In this document: positions 43,770 through 52,151 of the stretch, one piece after another
Numbering within the stretch: position 1 is the stretch's first letter
Layout: every line of letters starts with the position of its first letter
From: Salinicoccus sp. YB14-2
Lineage (GTDB): Bacteria > Bacillota > Bacilli > Staphylococcales > Salinicoccaceae
DNA: 64,000 nt
Assembly (NCBI RefSeq): GCF_001265075.1
Contig: NZ_LFKO01000001.1
Location: forward strand, 16,668 to 80,667
Direction: 5' to 3'
Notes under the pieces: generated by a model
What the model was told of the DNA's origin: nothing
The model's input: the letters and a program-made list of their open reading frames with translations, nothing else
The model's database searches: none
Translations under genes and position numbers: made by a program

Positions 43770-45050
43770 TCATGCTTTTCCTTTTTGCTCTTTCCTGTTC
43801 TGCTGTTCATTCAGCACGGAAGCAATCGCGGCATCGCCTGTAATATTGACTGCGGTACGTGTCATATCCAGTAAGCGGTCGATACCGATGATGATGCCTA
43901 TGGCTGCAGGATCAAGACCGACTGCAGTCAGTACCATCGCAAGCATAACAAGTCCGACACCGGGCACACCGGCTGTACCGATACTAGCAACCGTCGCAAG
44001 AACAACAACAGTCACCATCTGCATGATTGACAGATCGATACCTGAGAGCTGTGCGATAAATACCGTCGCCACACCTTGCATAATTGCCGTCCCGTCCATG
44101 TTGATCGTCGCACCAAGCGGCTGGACAAAACTGGATATACTCTTTCTCACCTTTAAGTTCTTCTGTGCCGTTTCCATTGAAATCGGCAGAACAGCACTGG
44201 AGGAAGATGTACTGAATGCAACACCCATCGCGGGTGCAAAGCCTTTCATAAACCAGATGAATGGTTTTTTCGCAAGAAACTTTATAACCGATCCATATAC
44301 GAGTACTAAATGGATCAGCAGTGAGAGCAGCACACAGACAAAGTACATACCGAGCTGTTGTATCGCACCGAAACCAGCCTGTGTAAATGCTGTCGCTACA
44401 AGACCGAATGCACCGATTGCTGCAAAGTATTTCATGATTGCAAGCACAATCCACATGACGACTTCATTTGCTTCTTCAAAAATTTTAATGAGTCCTGGTA
44501 TTTTATCTTTCACTGCAATCATCGCGATACCGATAAAGATTGCGAAAGCAATAATCTGAAGCATATTCGCAGTACTCATCGCTTCAACGATGTTTGTCGG
44601 GATGATATTAATCAGCGTCTGGTCAAACGTCTGGTTGATTGCTTCACCCGTTTCTCCACCGAGTTCGTTTGAACGATAATCTTCAACTTCTGTTGAATCT
44701 AACAGTTCCGACTGGCCGACACCCGGCTGCAGTACAAGTGCCACAATCATTGCAATCGAGATTGCGATTGCTGTAGTCACTAAGTAAAATCCTAAAGTCT
44801 TTATTCCCAGACTCCCCAAAGTTTTTGGATCTCCGACACCTACAACCCCGAGTACTATGGAAATGAATACTACCGGTACAACCATCATGAATATCATGCT
44901 CAGGAATAATTGACCCACTACGTTGAAAATATACTGGTCAATCCATTGTACCCACGCCTGATCTGCCATTGGACTGAATATAGAACCAATGACTATACCG
45001 GCGATCAAACCGATTATAATATATATAGTTAAACGGTTGCCTACTTTCAT
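43770..45050 (-). CDS. Dicarboxylate/amino acid:cation symporter (DAACS), copy 2
   Basis: 426 aa, colinear with the copy at 34931-36223 with only scattered conservative changes (for example MKVGNRLTIYIIIGLIAG against MKVGNRLTVYIVIGLVAG). All DAACS signatures are intact (FSTSSSSAVLPISM, NMDGTAIMQG, DRLLDMTRTAVNITGDA). The main differences are in the extracytoplasmic loop around residue 125 and at the C-terminus. A duplication followed by inversion, or insertion, placed the two copies as inverted flanks of the yha block. Transported substrate unknown. Confidence 0.92.
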   Translation of the reverse strand: MKVGNRLTIYIIIGLIAGIVIGSIFSPMADQAWVQWIDQYIFNVVGQLFLSMIFMMVVPVVFISIVLGVVGVGDPKTLGSLGIKTLGFYLVTTAIAISIAMIVALVLQPGVGQSELLDSTEVEDYRSNELGGETGEAINQTFDQTLINIIPTNIVEAMSTANMLQIIAFAIFIGIAMIAVKDKIPGLIKIFEEANEVVMWIVLAIMKYFAAIGAFGLVATAFTQAGFGAIQQLGMYFVCVLLSLLIHLVLVYGSVIKFLAKKPFIWFMKGFAPAMGVAFSTSSSSAVLPISMETAQKNLKVRKSISSFVQPLGATINMDGTAIMQGVATVFIAQLSGIDLSIMQMVTVVVLATVASIGTAGVPGVGLVMLAMVLTAVGLDPAAIGIIIGIDRLLDMTRTAVNITGDAAIASVLNEQQNRKEQKGKA

Positions 45051-45072
45051 ATTATGCCTCCTAACAATGAAA

Positions 45073-45086
45073 TGAAAACACTTTCA
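45073..45086. promoter_or_regulatory. cre-like site upstream of symporter 2
   Basis: TGAAAACACTTTCA differs from an ideal cre (TGAAAACGCTTTCA) only at the central G. It lies 23 nt before the symporter start, the same relative position as the cre of copy 1, so shared CcpA control is plausible though weaker here. Confidence 0.5.
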
Positions 45087-45214
45087 GATTATACATTGAT
45101 AATCATATTTAAACAACAATTATTTTATTTAATGCATTATATTAAATAATTCCGAAAATTCCACATCTCCCTTTTATATTTGATTAGAAACACTCAGCAT
45201 AAATTATACAAACA

Positions 45215-45250
45215 AAATGACGTCCCATCAAAATTGATGAAACGTCATTT
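45215..45250 (-). terminator. Terminator of airSR-like operon
   Basis: AAATGACGT / ACGTCATTT outer stem with inner ATCAA/TTGAT, followed by T residues on the minus strand. Confidence 0.75.
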
Positions 45251-45265
45251 CGTGCCTGCTGTGTA

Positions 45266-45898
45266 TCAAAGCTTGACCAGATTATATTTGATTGCGTATA
45301 TGACAGCCTGGGTCCGGTCGGAAACTTCGAGCTTATTTAAAATATGGCTTACATGTGTTTTGACCGTCTTTTCACTGACATACAGCGCTTCGCCGATTTC
45401 TTTATTGGACTTCCCTTTGACAATTTCTTTTAATACATCTATCTCTCTGGCGGATAAAGCATTCCTTTCATGTGGCAGGTCCCCTGTATTGTCCATGATT
45501 TTCAAAATGTTTGGATGGATGACCTTTTCACCTTGAATGACATCTTTAATCGATGAAACCAGTTCTTCAGCTTCCATTTCCTTGATGATGTAACCGTCTG
45601 CCCTTGCCTGGAAGACCGGACGGATGTACTCTTCGCTCGTATAGCTGGACAGCACCAGTACTTTAACTTTCGGGTACTCGGTCTTTATTATACGGGTCAG
45701 TTCGATGCCGTCCATCTGCGGCATCACGAGATCGAGCAATATTAAATCAACATTCTTATGATGTTCTTCCAAATAATCCAGAGTTTCCCGTCCGCTGCCA
45801 AAGTCATCCACTACATTGATATTATCTGTCGTGGATAATAGAAACTTCATACCTTCTCTGACGATATGGTGGTCATCTGTAATTATGACATTGTACAT
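45266..45898 (-). CDS. airR: NarL/LuxR-type response regulator (AirR/VraR-like)
   Basis: 210 aa. The receiver domain has acidic pocket ITDDHHIVREG, phospho-acceptor Asp56 in LILLDLVMPQMDG, and the Thr/Ser and Lys switch residues (VLSSY, YIIKE). The C-terminal LuxR helix-turn-helix LSAREIDVLKEIVKGKSNKEIGEALYVSEKTVKTHVSHIL binds DNA. It starts 5 nt after the kinase gene. Assigned to the AirSR/YhcSR oxygen/redox pair because of its partner. VraR is an alternative relative, but the kinase lacks the VraS membrane architecture. Confidence 0.75.
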   Translation of the reverse strand: MYNVIITDDHHIVREGMKFLLSTTDNINVVDDFGSGRETLDYLEEHHKNVDLILLDLVMPQMDGIELTRIIKTEYPKVKVLVLSSYTSEEYIRPVFQARADGYIIKEMEAEELVSSIKDVIQGEKVIHPNILKIMDNTGDLPHERNALSAREIDVLKEIVKGKSNKEIGEALYVSEKTVKTHVSHILNKLEVSDRTQAVIYAIKYNLVKL

Positions 45899-45902
45899 TC
45901 TC

Positions 45903-47009
45903 TCACTCCTCTATCGGAACTATAATTTTCACAGTTGTGCCTATGCCGATCTGTGTATCTATATCCAATTCTCCGCCTAATGTTCTGATACGTTCACGCA
46001 TATTGCTGAAGCCATAGCTCGTCTCTGTGTCGTTTTCCAGACGAAAACCTTGACCTTTATCGGAGACTGTCGTCTCAAGCTTTTTATCCAGCACGGTCAT
46101 GTTGATGTGTGCTGCTTTCACCCCTGAATGTTTCATCACATTGTTCAGACTTTCCTGTATGACCCGGTAAAGTTCAATTTCCACTGCATCACTCACATTA
46201 TAGAACCCGTCCAGTTCTATATTGACATCGACGCCAATTAGACCGCTGTAAGACTCTATCGCATGAACAATGCCATTTTCCAGACCGATGGGTTTAAGCT
46301 GCCATATCAGTGCCTTCATTTCTTTCATCGCATGTTTTGATGTGTTCTCTATTGACACAAGCGCTTCATCAATCTTTTTACCGTCTGACAGGGCTTTTGC
46401 GGCATGTGAAGTGATCCCGATGGAGAACAGCATCTGATTGACTGAATCATGCAGGTCACGGGCCAGTCGCTGGCGCTCTTTGATGACGACACTTTCTTTC
46501 TCTTTTGCTGTCAGCTCAATCCGCTTCAATGTCGAGCCGATCTGAAAGGCTACCGATTCAAGCAGTGCCAGTTCATCCTTGTCAAACTCCACACGGCCGG
46601 GGCTCGCGACATTCAAGAGGCCGAAAGATTCATGACCCGATATCAGAGGCATCGTCGCATGATGTGTGATACCGTTGTTCTCTCCGGGAAATTCCATCTG
46701 CGCTTTTTCAAGTCTCGAACAGACGAATATATTCGTCGCCGTCTGCAGCTGCCGTTTATGATAGGCTCTGACACACCAGCAGCTTCCATCCTTCAAATAA
46801 TGACAGCCGCGCTTTTTCATCGATGGGGGCAGCTGGTAATCCGCAGCGAGCTCATGCTCTCCTTCTTTATTGATGAAGAATACCCAGCCGGTTTCAAATT
46901 CTGTGTGAGTGACCAGCTCTCTGAGCGCACCGTTCAACATCGTCTGAAGATCAGTCTCTTCATTTAAAAACTCAGCAATATCTTTTAATAATTGAAGTTT
47001 GCTTTTCAT
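45903..47009 (-). CDS. airS: Cytoplasmic GAF-domain sensor histidine kinase (AirS/YhcS-like)
   Basis: 368 aa without membrane helices. A GAF domain (residues about 15-165) contains four cysteines, Cys69, Cys77, Cys79 and Cys97 (CHYLKDGSCWC and IFVCSRLE). That spacing fits an Fe-S cluster as described for AirS, the oxygen/redox sensor of S. aureus. It is followed by HisKA_3 with RDLHDSVNQ (phosphorylated His), an N-box in VIQESLNNVMKHSG and the glycine box GQGFRL. So an iron- or oxygen-responsive kinase signalling to the adjacent NarL-type regulator. The Fe-S cluster is inferred. Confidence 0.75.
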   Translation of the reverse strand: MKSKLQLLKDIAEFLNEETDLQTMLNGALRELVTHTEFETGWVFFINKEGEHELAADYQLPPSMKKRGCHYLKDGSCWCVRAYHKRQLQTATNIFVCSRLEKAQMEFPGENNGITHHATMPLISGHESFGLLNVASPGRVEFDKDELALLESVAFQIGSTLKRIELTAKEKESVVIKERQRLARDLHDSVNQMLFSIGITSHAAKALSDGKKIDEALVSIENTSKHAMKEMKALIWQLKPIGLENGIVHAIESYSGLIGVDVNIELDGFYNVSDAVEIELYRVIQESLNNVMKHSGVKAAHINMTVLDKKLETTVSDKGQGFRLENDTETSYGFSNMRERIRTLGGELDIDTQIGIGTTVKIIVPIEE

Positions 47010-47195
47010 AGAAACACCCTAATTTATATCTAATGTAAATAATTTATAATCATATCGATGGCAACTGCTTTTAGACTACACTGATAATATTATAATCTAA
47101 TTTTAGAGTATCATATAACTCAAAAGGCTTATAATTAGTATTTTAAACCAACTTACTGATGAATGAATCAAGTTCCTTCCATAATCCAGAAAAAA

Positions 47196-47239
47196 TCAGG
47201 TCCCTTCCTCCAATTCATTTTGGAGTATAGGAAGCCTGA
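47196..47239 (-). terminator. Intrinsic terminator
   Basis: Imperfect stem (TCAGG..CTTCCT / AGGAAG..CCTGA with inner CCAA/TTGG) followed on the minus strand by TTTTTT. It ends the small gene at 47254-47652. Confidence 0.65.
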
Positions 47240-47253
47240 CAAAGGTATTTAAT

Positions 47254-47652
47254 TTAATCAGCCGTTCCCGGCATATCTGCGTCGAATACTTTATGCAGTC
47301 TTCCTTTAGAAAAGTTATACATCGACCGGGCAGATGGAAACATCGACTTCGCTTCTATTAAGGTGATATCTTCTTTTTCAAGATGTGTATCATCATCAAA
47401 AACGATAATCAGCTGATCCATTCTCGTATTTTCATTATGAATCTGAAATATTTCAACTTTGAATACTTCATCATAAATACTGTCTGCATCATCGGTTTCA
47501 TCTTTTTCTATGAAAAATGATTTTGGTGATAATGAAACGACCAGATTACCGCTTATTGCTTCAAATCTACCTGCCGGTTTGACCGTTCTGCCTTCTTTGA
47601 CCATTTGTGCCAATTCTAATATATTAAGTTGCTCAGTCTTTTTGCTAAACAT
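47254..47652 (-). CDS. Hypothetical protein (132 aa)
   Basis: 132 aa from ATG 47652, with GGGGAG upstream; the longer frame adds 18 residues without a ribosome site. It starts MFSKKTEQLNILELAQMVKEGRT, is beta-rich in the middle (FEAISGNLVVSLSPKSFFIEK) and acidic, with no membrane helix. Soluble and cytoplasmic by appearance. I do not recognise a family, although relatives probably exist in staphylococci. It lies upstream of the two-component genes on the same strand, separated by a terminator. Confidence 0.65.
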   Translation of the reverse strand: MFSKKTEQLNILELAQMVKEGRTVKPAGRFEAISGNLVVSLSPKSFFIEKDETDDADSIYDEVFKVEIFQIHNENTRMDQLIIVFDDDTHLEKEDITLIEAKSMFPSARSMYNFSKGRLHKVFDADMPGTAD

Positions 47653-47876
47653 TTTAACAACTCCCCAATAATTCTGGATGCTGGATTTTATAAAGAATTC
47701 AAGCATCTTCCATACAAAAATACCATGTGTATTTCATGTTATACTGACGATGATTACAACAAGCAATAAAGGAATCAAATCACATAAGGCAACTTCATGA
47801 TACCACTAATCCATCACTGAAAAACATATGACCAAAGATGCAGCCGGGCAAATCGATTATTTAAAATAGGAGGATT

Positions 47877-47921
47877 ATGTTGAAAATGACTCACACAAAG
47901 TTCACAAAATGGCCTGTCTAA
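47877..47921 (+). CDS. Possible 14-residue leader peptide upstream of bdbC
   Basis: A full Shine-Dalgarno (AGGAGG) 4 nt before ATG starts MLKMTHTKFTKWPV and then stops, 22 nt before the bdbC start. A strong ribosome site on so short a frame suggests a regulatory leader or a small peptide. It may also be what remains of a longer gene. Confidence 0.35.
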   Translation: MLKMTHTKFTKWPV

Positions 47922-47943
47922 ACCATCCAGGTTAAGGGATTTT

Positions 47944-48414
47944 ATGATAAAGTTGAAAATATTGAAAGGTATAAGTCCAGATAAAGAAAGTAAGAGGATG
48001 GTTCGTTCTATGAAAAATAACAAATTATTTATGCAGTTAATCTTTTTAATCTCATTGATTGCAACGCTCGGTTCATTGTATTTCAGTGAAATAAGAATGT
48101 ATATACCTTGTGAGATGTGCTGGTATCAACGGATAATCATGTATCCTTTGGTCATCATTTCACTGATTGGTCTTATCAAAGAAGATATAAATTCAAGAAT
48201 TTATGTCAGGGTCCTCAGCGCTGTGGGTATATTGGTTGCAGTTTATCATTACAGCATGCAAAAACTTACTTTTATCGCTGACAGTCTGCCAGCTTGTACA
48301 GGTGTGGACTGTACTGTACAATATATTAACTGGTTCGGTTTTATTACCATCCCACTGCTGTCACTGATCGCATTTATACTTATTTTCACGCTTTCATTAT
48401 TTATTAAAAAGTAA
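47944..48414 (+). CDS. bdbC: Disulfide oxidoreductase BdbC (DsbB-like)
   Basis: 156 aa from ATG 47944, which has AAGGG 5 nt upstream; a start at 48010 (MKNNKLF) would give the more usual 134 aa and cannot be excluded. Four membrane helices. The first periplasm-facing pair is CEMC (after RMYIPCEMCWYQR) and the second pair is in ACTGVDCTVQYINWFG, the DsbB-type cysteines that pass electrons to menaquinone. It oxidises a thiol partner, probably the thioredoxin-like protein encoded 17 nt downstream. Confidence 0.87.
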   Translation: MIKLKILKGISPDKESKRMVRSMKNNKLFMQLIFLISLIATLGSLYFSEIRMYIPCEMCWYQRIIMYPLVIISLIGLIKEDINSRIYVRVLSAVGILVAVYHYSMQKLTFIADSLPACTGVDCTVQYINWFGFITIPLLSLIAFILIFTLSLFIKK

Positions 48415-48430
48415 AAGGAGTATTTATATT

Positions 48431-48934
48431 ATGGGAAATAAAATATTTTATGGCGTCATCACAGTAATTGTTATTGCCTTTGTTGCAATATTTTTAGTTA
48501 TGAACAACAGTTCATCAGATCCGGAGCAACTGAGTGACTCGGGTTACTACCCATACACCGACAAAGAACCTGAGGAATTATCCGGCCCGACCATCGATGC
48601 CCTGGATAACGAAGATTATCAGTTCAACAAGACACCTGAAGAAGTGGCGACAACAATTGAAGACAATGACAGCCAGTATGTCTACTACTGGTCACCGACA
48701 TGTTCACACTGTCAGGAAGCCACACCACTTCTCGTCGAAGCATTCGGCAAGTCTGATGAAGATCTGATCCAATTGAACCTTCTTGAGTACGAGGCGCCCT
48801 GGGCTGAATATGAAATAGAAGCAACACCGACTTTAATCTACTTTGAAAATGGAGAAGAAGTTGAAAGAATGACAGGGAATCCTGGAGACGTTGCATCTTA
48901 TGAGTCATTTATCGCTGCAACTTCCGGTGAATAG
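48431..48934 (+). CDS. Membrane-anchored thioredoxin-like protein
   Basis: 167 aa. One N-terminal helix (IFYGVITVIVIAFVAIFLVM) anchors an extracytoplasmic thioredoxin fold with active site YYWSPTCSHCQEATP (CSHC) and cis-Pro loop EATPTLIYF. An Asp/Glu-rich linker separates the two. Together with BdbC it forms a small thiol-oxidation unit for exported proteins. Its short size argues against a full BdbD (which has an inserted helical domain). Confidence 0.85.
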   Translation: MGNKIFYGVITVIVIAFVAIFLVMNNSSSDPEQLSDSGYYPYTDKEPEELSGPTIDALDNEDYQFNKTPEEVATTIEDNDSQYVYYWSPTCSHCQEATPLLVEAFGKSDEDLIQLNLLEYEAPWAEYEIEATPTLIYFENGEEVERMTGNPGDVASYESFIAATSGE

Positions 48935-48937
48935 TAT

Positions 48938-49765
48938 ATGAAATTTACAATACATGAAAATTTTAATGATATGTCACTTGAAGACATTTTAAAGACGCTT
49001 CATCTGCCAAAAAAGGAACTGCATCTTTTAAGAATGTCGAAAGACATAAAAATCAATGATGATAACAAACCTTTGAACACAGTTGTTCATACAGGCGATA
49101 CAGTCGTACTTCCGGCCGAAGATGAAAAAAGTCAGTACAAGCCGAGCTACAGAACATGTGAAGTATTGTATGAAGACCGTTATCTGGCATTATTGTTCAA
49201 ACCGCGCGGCGTTAAAACACATCCGAACCAGATGCATGAAACCAACACATTACTTAACCATGCACTATACACTTTGGATGTCGATTATCTGGAGCCTGTA
49301 CATAGGCTCGACCAGGAAACAAAAGGCGTCATTCTCGTCGCCAAACATCCATATGTCAAAAAGATGCTTGACCATATGCTGAGTGAACGTGAAATCCATC
49401 GGGTTTACATCGCCAGGGTCGATACTAAAAAACGTGTTGAACCTCAGAAAATTTCAGCACCGATCGCTAAAAATCCTAAAGAGAGAAATAAATATCATGT
49501 TTCTCAAAAAGGTAAAGAAGCAGTCACGAATATCATCAACTCAAAAGTGACAAACGAGTATTGCGAAATTGAACTCGAACTTGAAACAGGCAGAACCCAC
49601 CAAATCAGAGTCCACCTTCTGCATATCGGAATGCCGATCATCGGAGACACTCTCTACGGTGGTGCTACACTAAGAGATCTGCAGCTGTTCAGTTACAAAA
49701 TGAGTTTCATTCACCCGATACTTCAAAAAGAAGTGACAGTCGCACTGGATAAAGATACTTTATAA
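48938..49765 (+). CDS. RluA-family pseudouridine synthase
   Basis: 275 aa. A short S4-like N-terminus (LPKKELHLLRMSKDIKINDD) precedes the catalytic domain with VHRLDQETKGVILVAKH, where the Asp is the nucleophile, plus LETGRTHQIRVHL and IIGDTLYGG. It isomerises specific uridines in rRNA or tRNA; which ones cannot be told. It starts 3 nt after the thioredoxin gene, so co-transcribed. Confidence 0.92.
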   Translation: MKFTIHENFNDMSLEDILKTLHLPKKELHLLRMSKDIKINDDNKPLNTVVHTGDTVVLPAEDEKSQYKPSYRTCEVLYEDRYLALLFKPRGVKTHPNQMHETNTLLNHALYTLDVDYLEPVHRLDQETKGVILVAKHPYVKKMLDHMLSEREIHRVYIARVDTKKRVEPQKISAPIAKNPKERNKYHVSQKGKEAVTNIINSKVTNEYCEIELELETGRTHQIRVHLLHIGMPIIGDTLYGGATLRDLQLFSYKMSFIHPILQKEVTVALDKDTL

Positions 49766-49769
49766 AAAG

Positions 49770-49816
49770 ATTCCCCTGACACTCTCATTATTCGAGAATT
49801 TCAGGGGGATTTTTGT
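49770..49816 (+). terminator. Terminator of the bdbC operon
   Basis: ATTCCCCTGA / TCAGGGGGAT with inner CTCT/GAGA pairing, followed by TTTTTG. Confidence 0.85.
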
Positions 49817-49843
49817 TTATAGATGAAAATTATTTTATTAAAT

Positions 49844-49983
49844 CGATTTGGATGCACCTAAATCACAGTTCTGATCGAAATCGGGCTTCGAATTCGATTT
49901 GGATGCACCTAAATCACAGTTCTGATCGAAATCAGGCTTCGAATTCGATTTGGATGCACCTAAATCACAGTTCTGATCGAAAT
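49844..49983. repeat. Three tandem copies of a 51-bp repeat
   Basis: Copies start at 49844, 49895 and 49946. They are almost identical: one base differs (CGGGC against CAGGC), and the third stops after about 38 bases. Each contains an imperfect palindrome GATTTGGATGCACCTAAATC centred on TGCA. Since 51 is a multiple of 3, a frame stays open across the array, but no ribosome site or protein-like sequence supports translation. It lies between the bdbC-operon terminator and the ppk stop, in the 3' trailer of ppk. No spacer diversity, so not CRISPR. Confidence 0.9.
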
Positions 49984-49994
49984 CAGACGCTCAC

Positions 49995-52115
49995 CTAGTT
50001 ACTCTTTTTGAATCTATTTTTGATTTTAGTCAGCAGGAAGTTTTCTTTCTCTTCTATCTGCTCTCTGTTCACTTTCAATGCCCGTCTCATCAATTCTTCC
50101 TGGGCACTGATCAGCTCATGATCATTTCTCACATAAGCATAAGTGCCGTCCGGCTTCTGATAACGCGCTTTTTTATTATCAATCAAATAAAGTTCATTGA
50201 TAGACTTCAATTCTTCTATAATTTTCGGGTCATTCACCGGGAAGAGTATTTCCACACGTTTAATCATATTTCTCGTCATCATATCGGCAGATGATAAGAA
50301 CATTTTATCTTCCCCGTTGTGTCGGAAGTAATAGATTCTTGTATGCTCCAGGAATCTGCCGACGACGCTGATTACACGGATGTTCTCACTTACGCCCGGA
50401 ATATCCGCTTTCACACAGCAGATGCCGCGGATGACAAGGTCAATCTTAATCCCTTCCTGGGAAGCAATTAACAATTTATCAATAATTTTCTTATCTGTCA
50501 GAGAGTTCATCTTTGCAAAGATATAACCATTGCCGTGTTCTTTATGATATTCAATCTCTTTATCGATATGATCATCAAAAAGGTCACGGATTTCAAACGG
50601 TGCGACATGCAGTGAATTATATACAGGTTTCAAAGAGTAGCCGCTTAAATAGTTGAAGAAGTTTATCGCATCATCACCTATTTTAGGGTCTGTCGTTATG
50701 ATTCCCATATCTGTATACTGCTTGGCTGTCGAATCATTATAGTTACCGGTACCCAGATGGACGAACCGAACGAGTTTGTTTTTCACCCGTTTGATGACCA
50801 GTGTGATTTTGCTGTGTGTTTTCAAATAGTTCATGCCATAGATGACGTGGCACCCGGCGTCTTCCAGTTCCTTCGCCCAGTGGACGTTATTCTCCTCATC
50901 AAATCTCGCTTTCAATTCAACAAGCACAGAAACCTGCTTGCCGTTTTCAGCCGCTTCTTTCAAAGCTGCGATAATTGGAGAGTCACTGGAGACACGGTAA
51001 AGTGTCTGCTTGATCGCAAGTACATCCGGATCTTCGGCCGCTTCTTTGACAAAATCTACAATCGGTTTGAAAGATTCAAACGGATGATGGAAGAATACAT
51101 CTTCTTTCAAAGAGCGCTCGTATACATCATCTGTACCCAGAAACTTAGGGGTCTGAGGTTCAAATGGCTTATAAATCAGCTTCGGATACTTCCGCTTCAG
51201 ATTGGAAACAAACTCAAACAGGAACGTTAAATCCAATGGACCATCGAATTTATATACATCTTCTTCACCAAGGCTCAGCTCTTCTCTCAAAAATGAACCA
51301 TTGATTGTCGGATTCGTGCTGATATCGATTTCCAGACGCACTGCAGCACCTTTGGTACGCTCTTTTAAAAACCTCTCAATCTCGATTAAAAGATCCTGCG
51401 CACCTTCCTCATGAATCGTTAAATCCGCGTTACGTGTAATTCTGAATGCGAACGTGCGGTCAATATTATATCCTTTGAACAACTTCTCAACATTTTTAAC
51501 TATAATATCCTCGGACAAAACAACATAAGTATTCGGTCCATCATGGAAAGTATAGAATCGTTTTATGATCGTCGGCAACTGGACGATGGCCGTCTGCTCA
51601 CCGAGTTCATTGGACAGATCCACAAATATATTGATCTTTTTATTCATCAGTTTAGGGAATGGACGGTAGGCATCAATTCCCAGCGGTGTGAGTGATGGAA
51701 AGATTTCAGTGTCAAAAATTTTTTCAGTTTCATCCATGAACTTTTCAGGCAGATCTTCTGGCCTTCTGAAATAAATACCGTAATTTTCAAGCTCATCTTT
51801 TAAATCATGATAAATTTTATATTGGGAATCACAGTTTTCCCTGTTCAGCTTACTGATGCTTTCCAACTGTTCCCCGGGTGTCATTTTCGTCTTGTTTTCC
51901 GGTTCATGGTAGTTCATCTTGACCTGGTCTTTCAGACCGCCTACTCTGACCATGAAAAACTCATCCAGGTTGGAACTGGTGATTGCGAGGAATTTAAAAC
52001 GCTCGAGTAATGGATTATGCCCATCGATCGCTTCTTCTAACACTCTGTAATTAAACCTTAACCAACTGAGTTCCCGGTTATCATAGTATTCTTTATTATC
52101 GAGTTTGTATTCCAT
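49995..52115 (-). CDS. ppk: Polyphosphate kinase
   Basis: 706 aa, full length for Ppk1. N-terminal [15 protein letters not shown] and [21 protein letters not shown], central FFHHPFESF, then [36 protein letters not shown] with the autophosphorylated histidine in KTHSK. The C-terminal domain has [14 protein letters not shown] and [12 protein letters not shown]. It makes polyphosphate from ATP reversibly. ATG 52115 follows GGAGGG. It pairs with ppx, 36 nt upstream, in the usual synthesis-degradation couple. Confidence 0.94.
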   Translation of the reverse strand: MEYKLDNKEYYDNRELSWLRFNYRVLEEAIDGHNPLLERFKFLAITSSNLDEFFMVRVGGLKDQVKMNYHEPENKTKMTPGEQLESISKLNRENCDSQYKIYHDLKDELENYGIYFRRPEDLPEKFMDETEKIFDTEIFPSLTPLGIDAYRPFPKLMNKKINIFVDLSNELGEQTAIVQLPTIIKRFYTFHDGPNTYVVLSEDIIVKNVEKLFKGYNIDRTFAFRITRNADLTIHEEGAQDLLIEIERFLKERTKGAAVRLEIDISTNPTINGSFLREELSLGEEDVYKFDGPLDLTFLFEFVSNLKRKYPKLIYKPFEPQTPKFLGTDDVYERSLKEDVFFHHPFESFKPIVDFVKEAAEDPDVLAIKQTLYRVSSDSPIIAALKEAAENGKQVSVLVELKARFDEENNVHWAKELEDAGCHVIYGMNYLKTHSKITLVIKRVKNKLVRFVHLGTGNYNDSTAKQYTDMGIITTDPKIGDDAINFFNYLSGYSLKPVYNSLHVAPFEIRDLFDDHIDKEIEYHKEHGNGYIFAKMNSLTDKKIIDKLLIASQEGIKIDLVIRGICCVKADIPGVSENIRVISVVGRFLEHTRIYYFRHNGEDKMFLSSADMMTRNMIKRVEILFPVNDPKIIEELKSINELYLIDNKKARYQKPDGTYAYVRNDHELISAQEELMRRALKVNREQIEEKENFLLTKIKNRFKKSN

Positions 52116-52151
52116 GGTATCCCTCCAATCACCTATTATAAATGACAAATA

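Noticed and set aside
49844-49983. CRISPR array
   Set aside because: The three units are tandem and contiguous with a constant 51-bp period. There are no unique spacers and no cas genes nearby.
49813-49998. Protein with 17-residue repeats on the plus strand
   Set aside because: The frame stays open only because 51 is a multiple of 3. It begins inside the terminator region, has no ribosome site and overlaps the ppk trailer.
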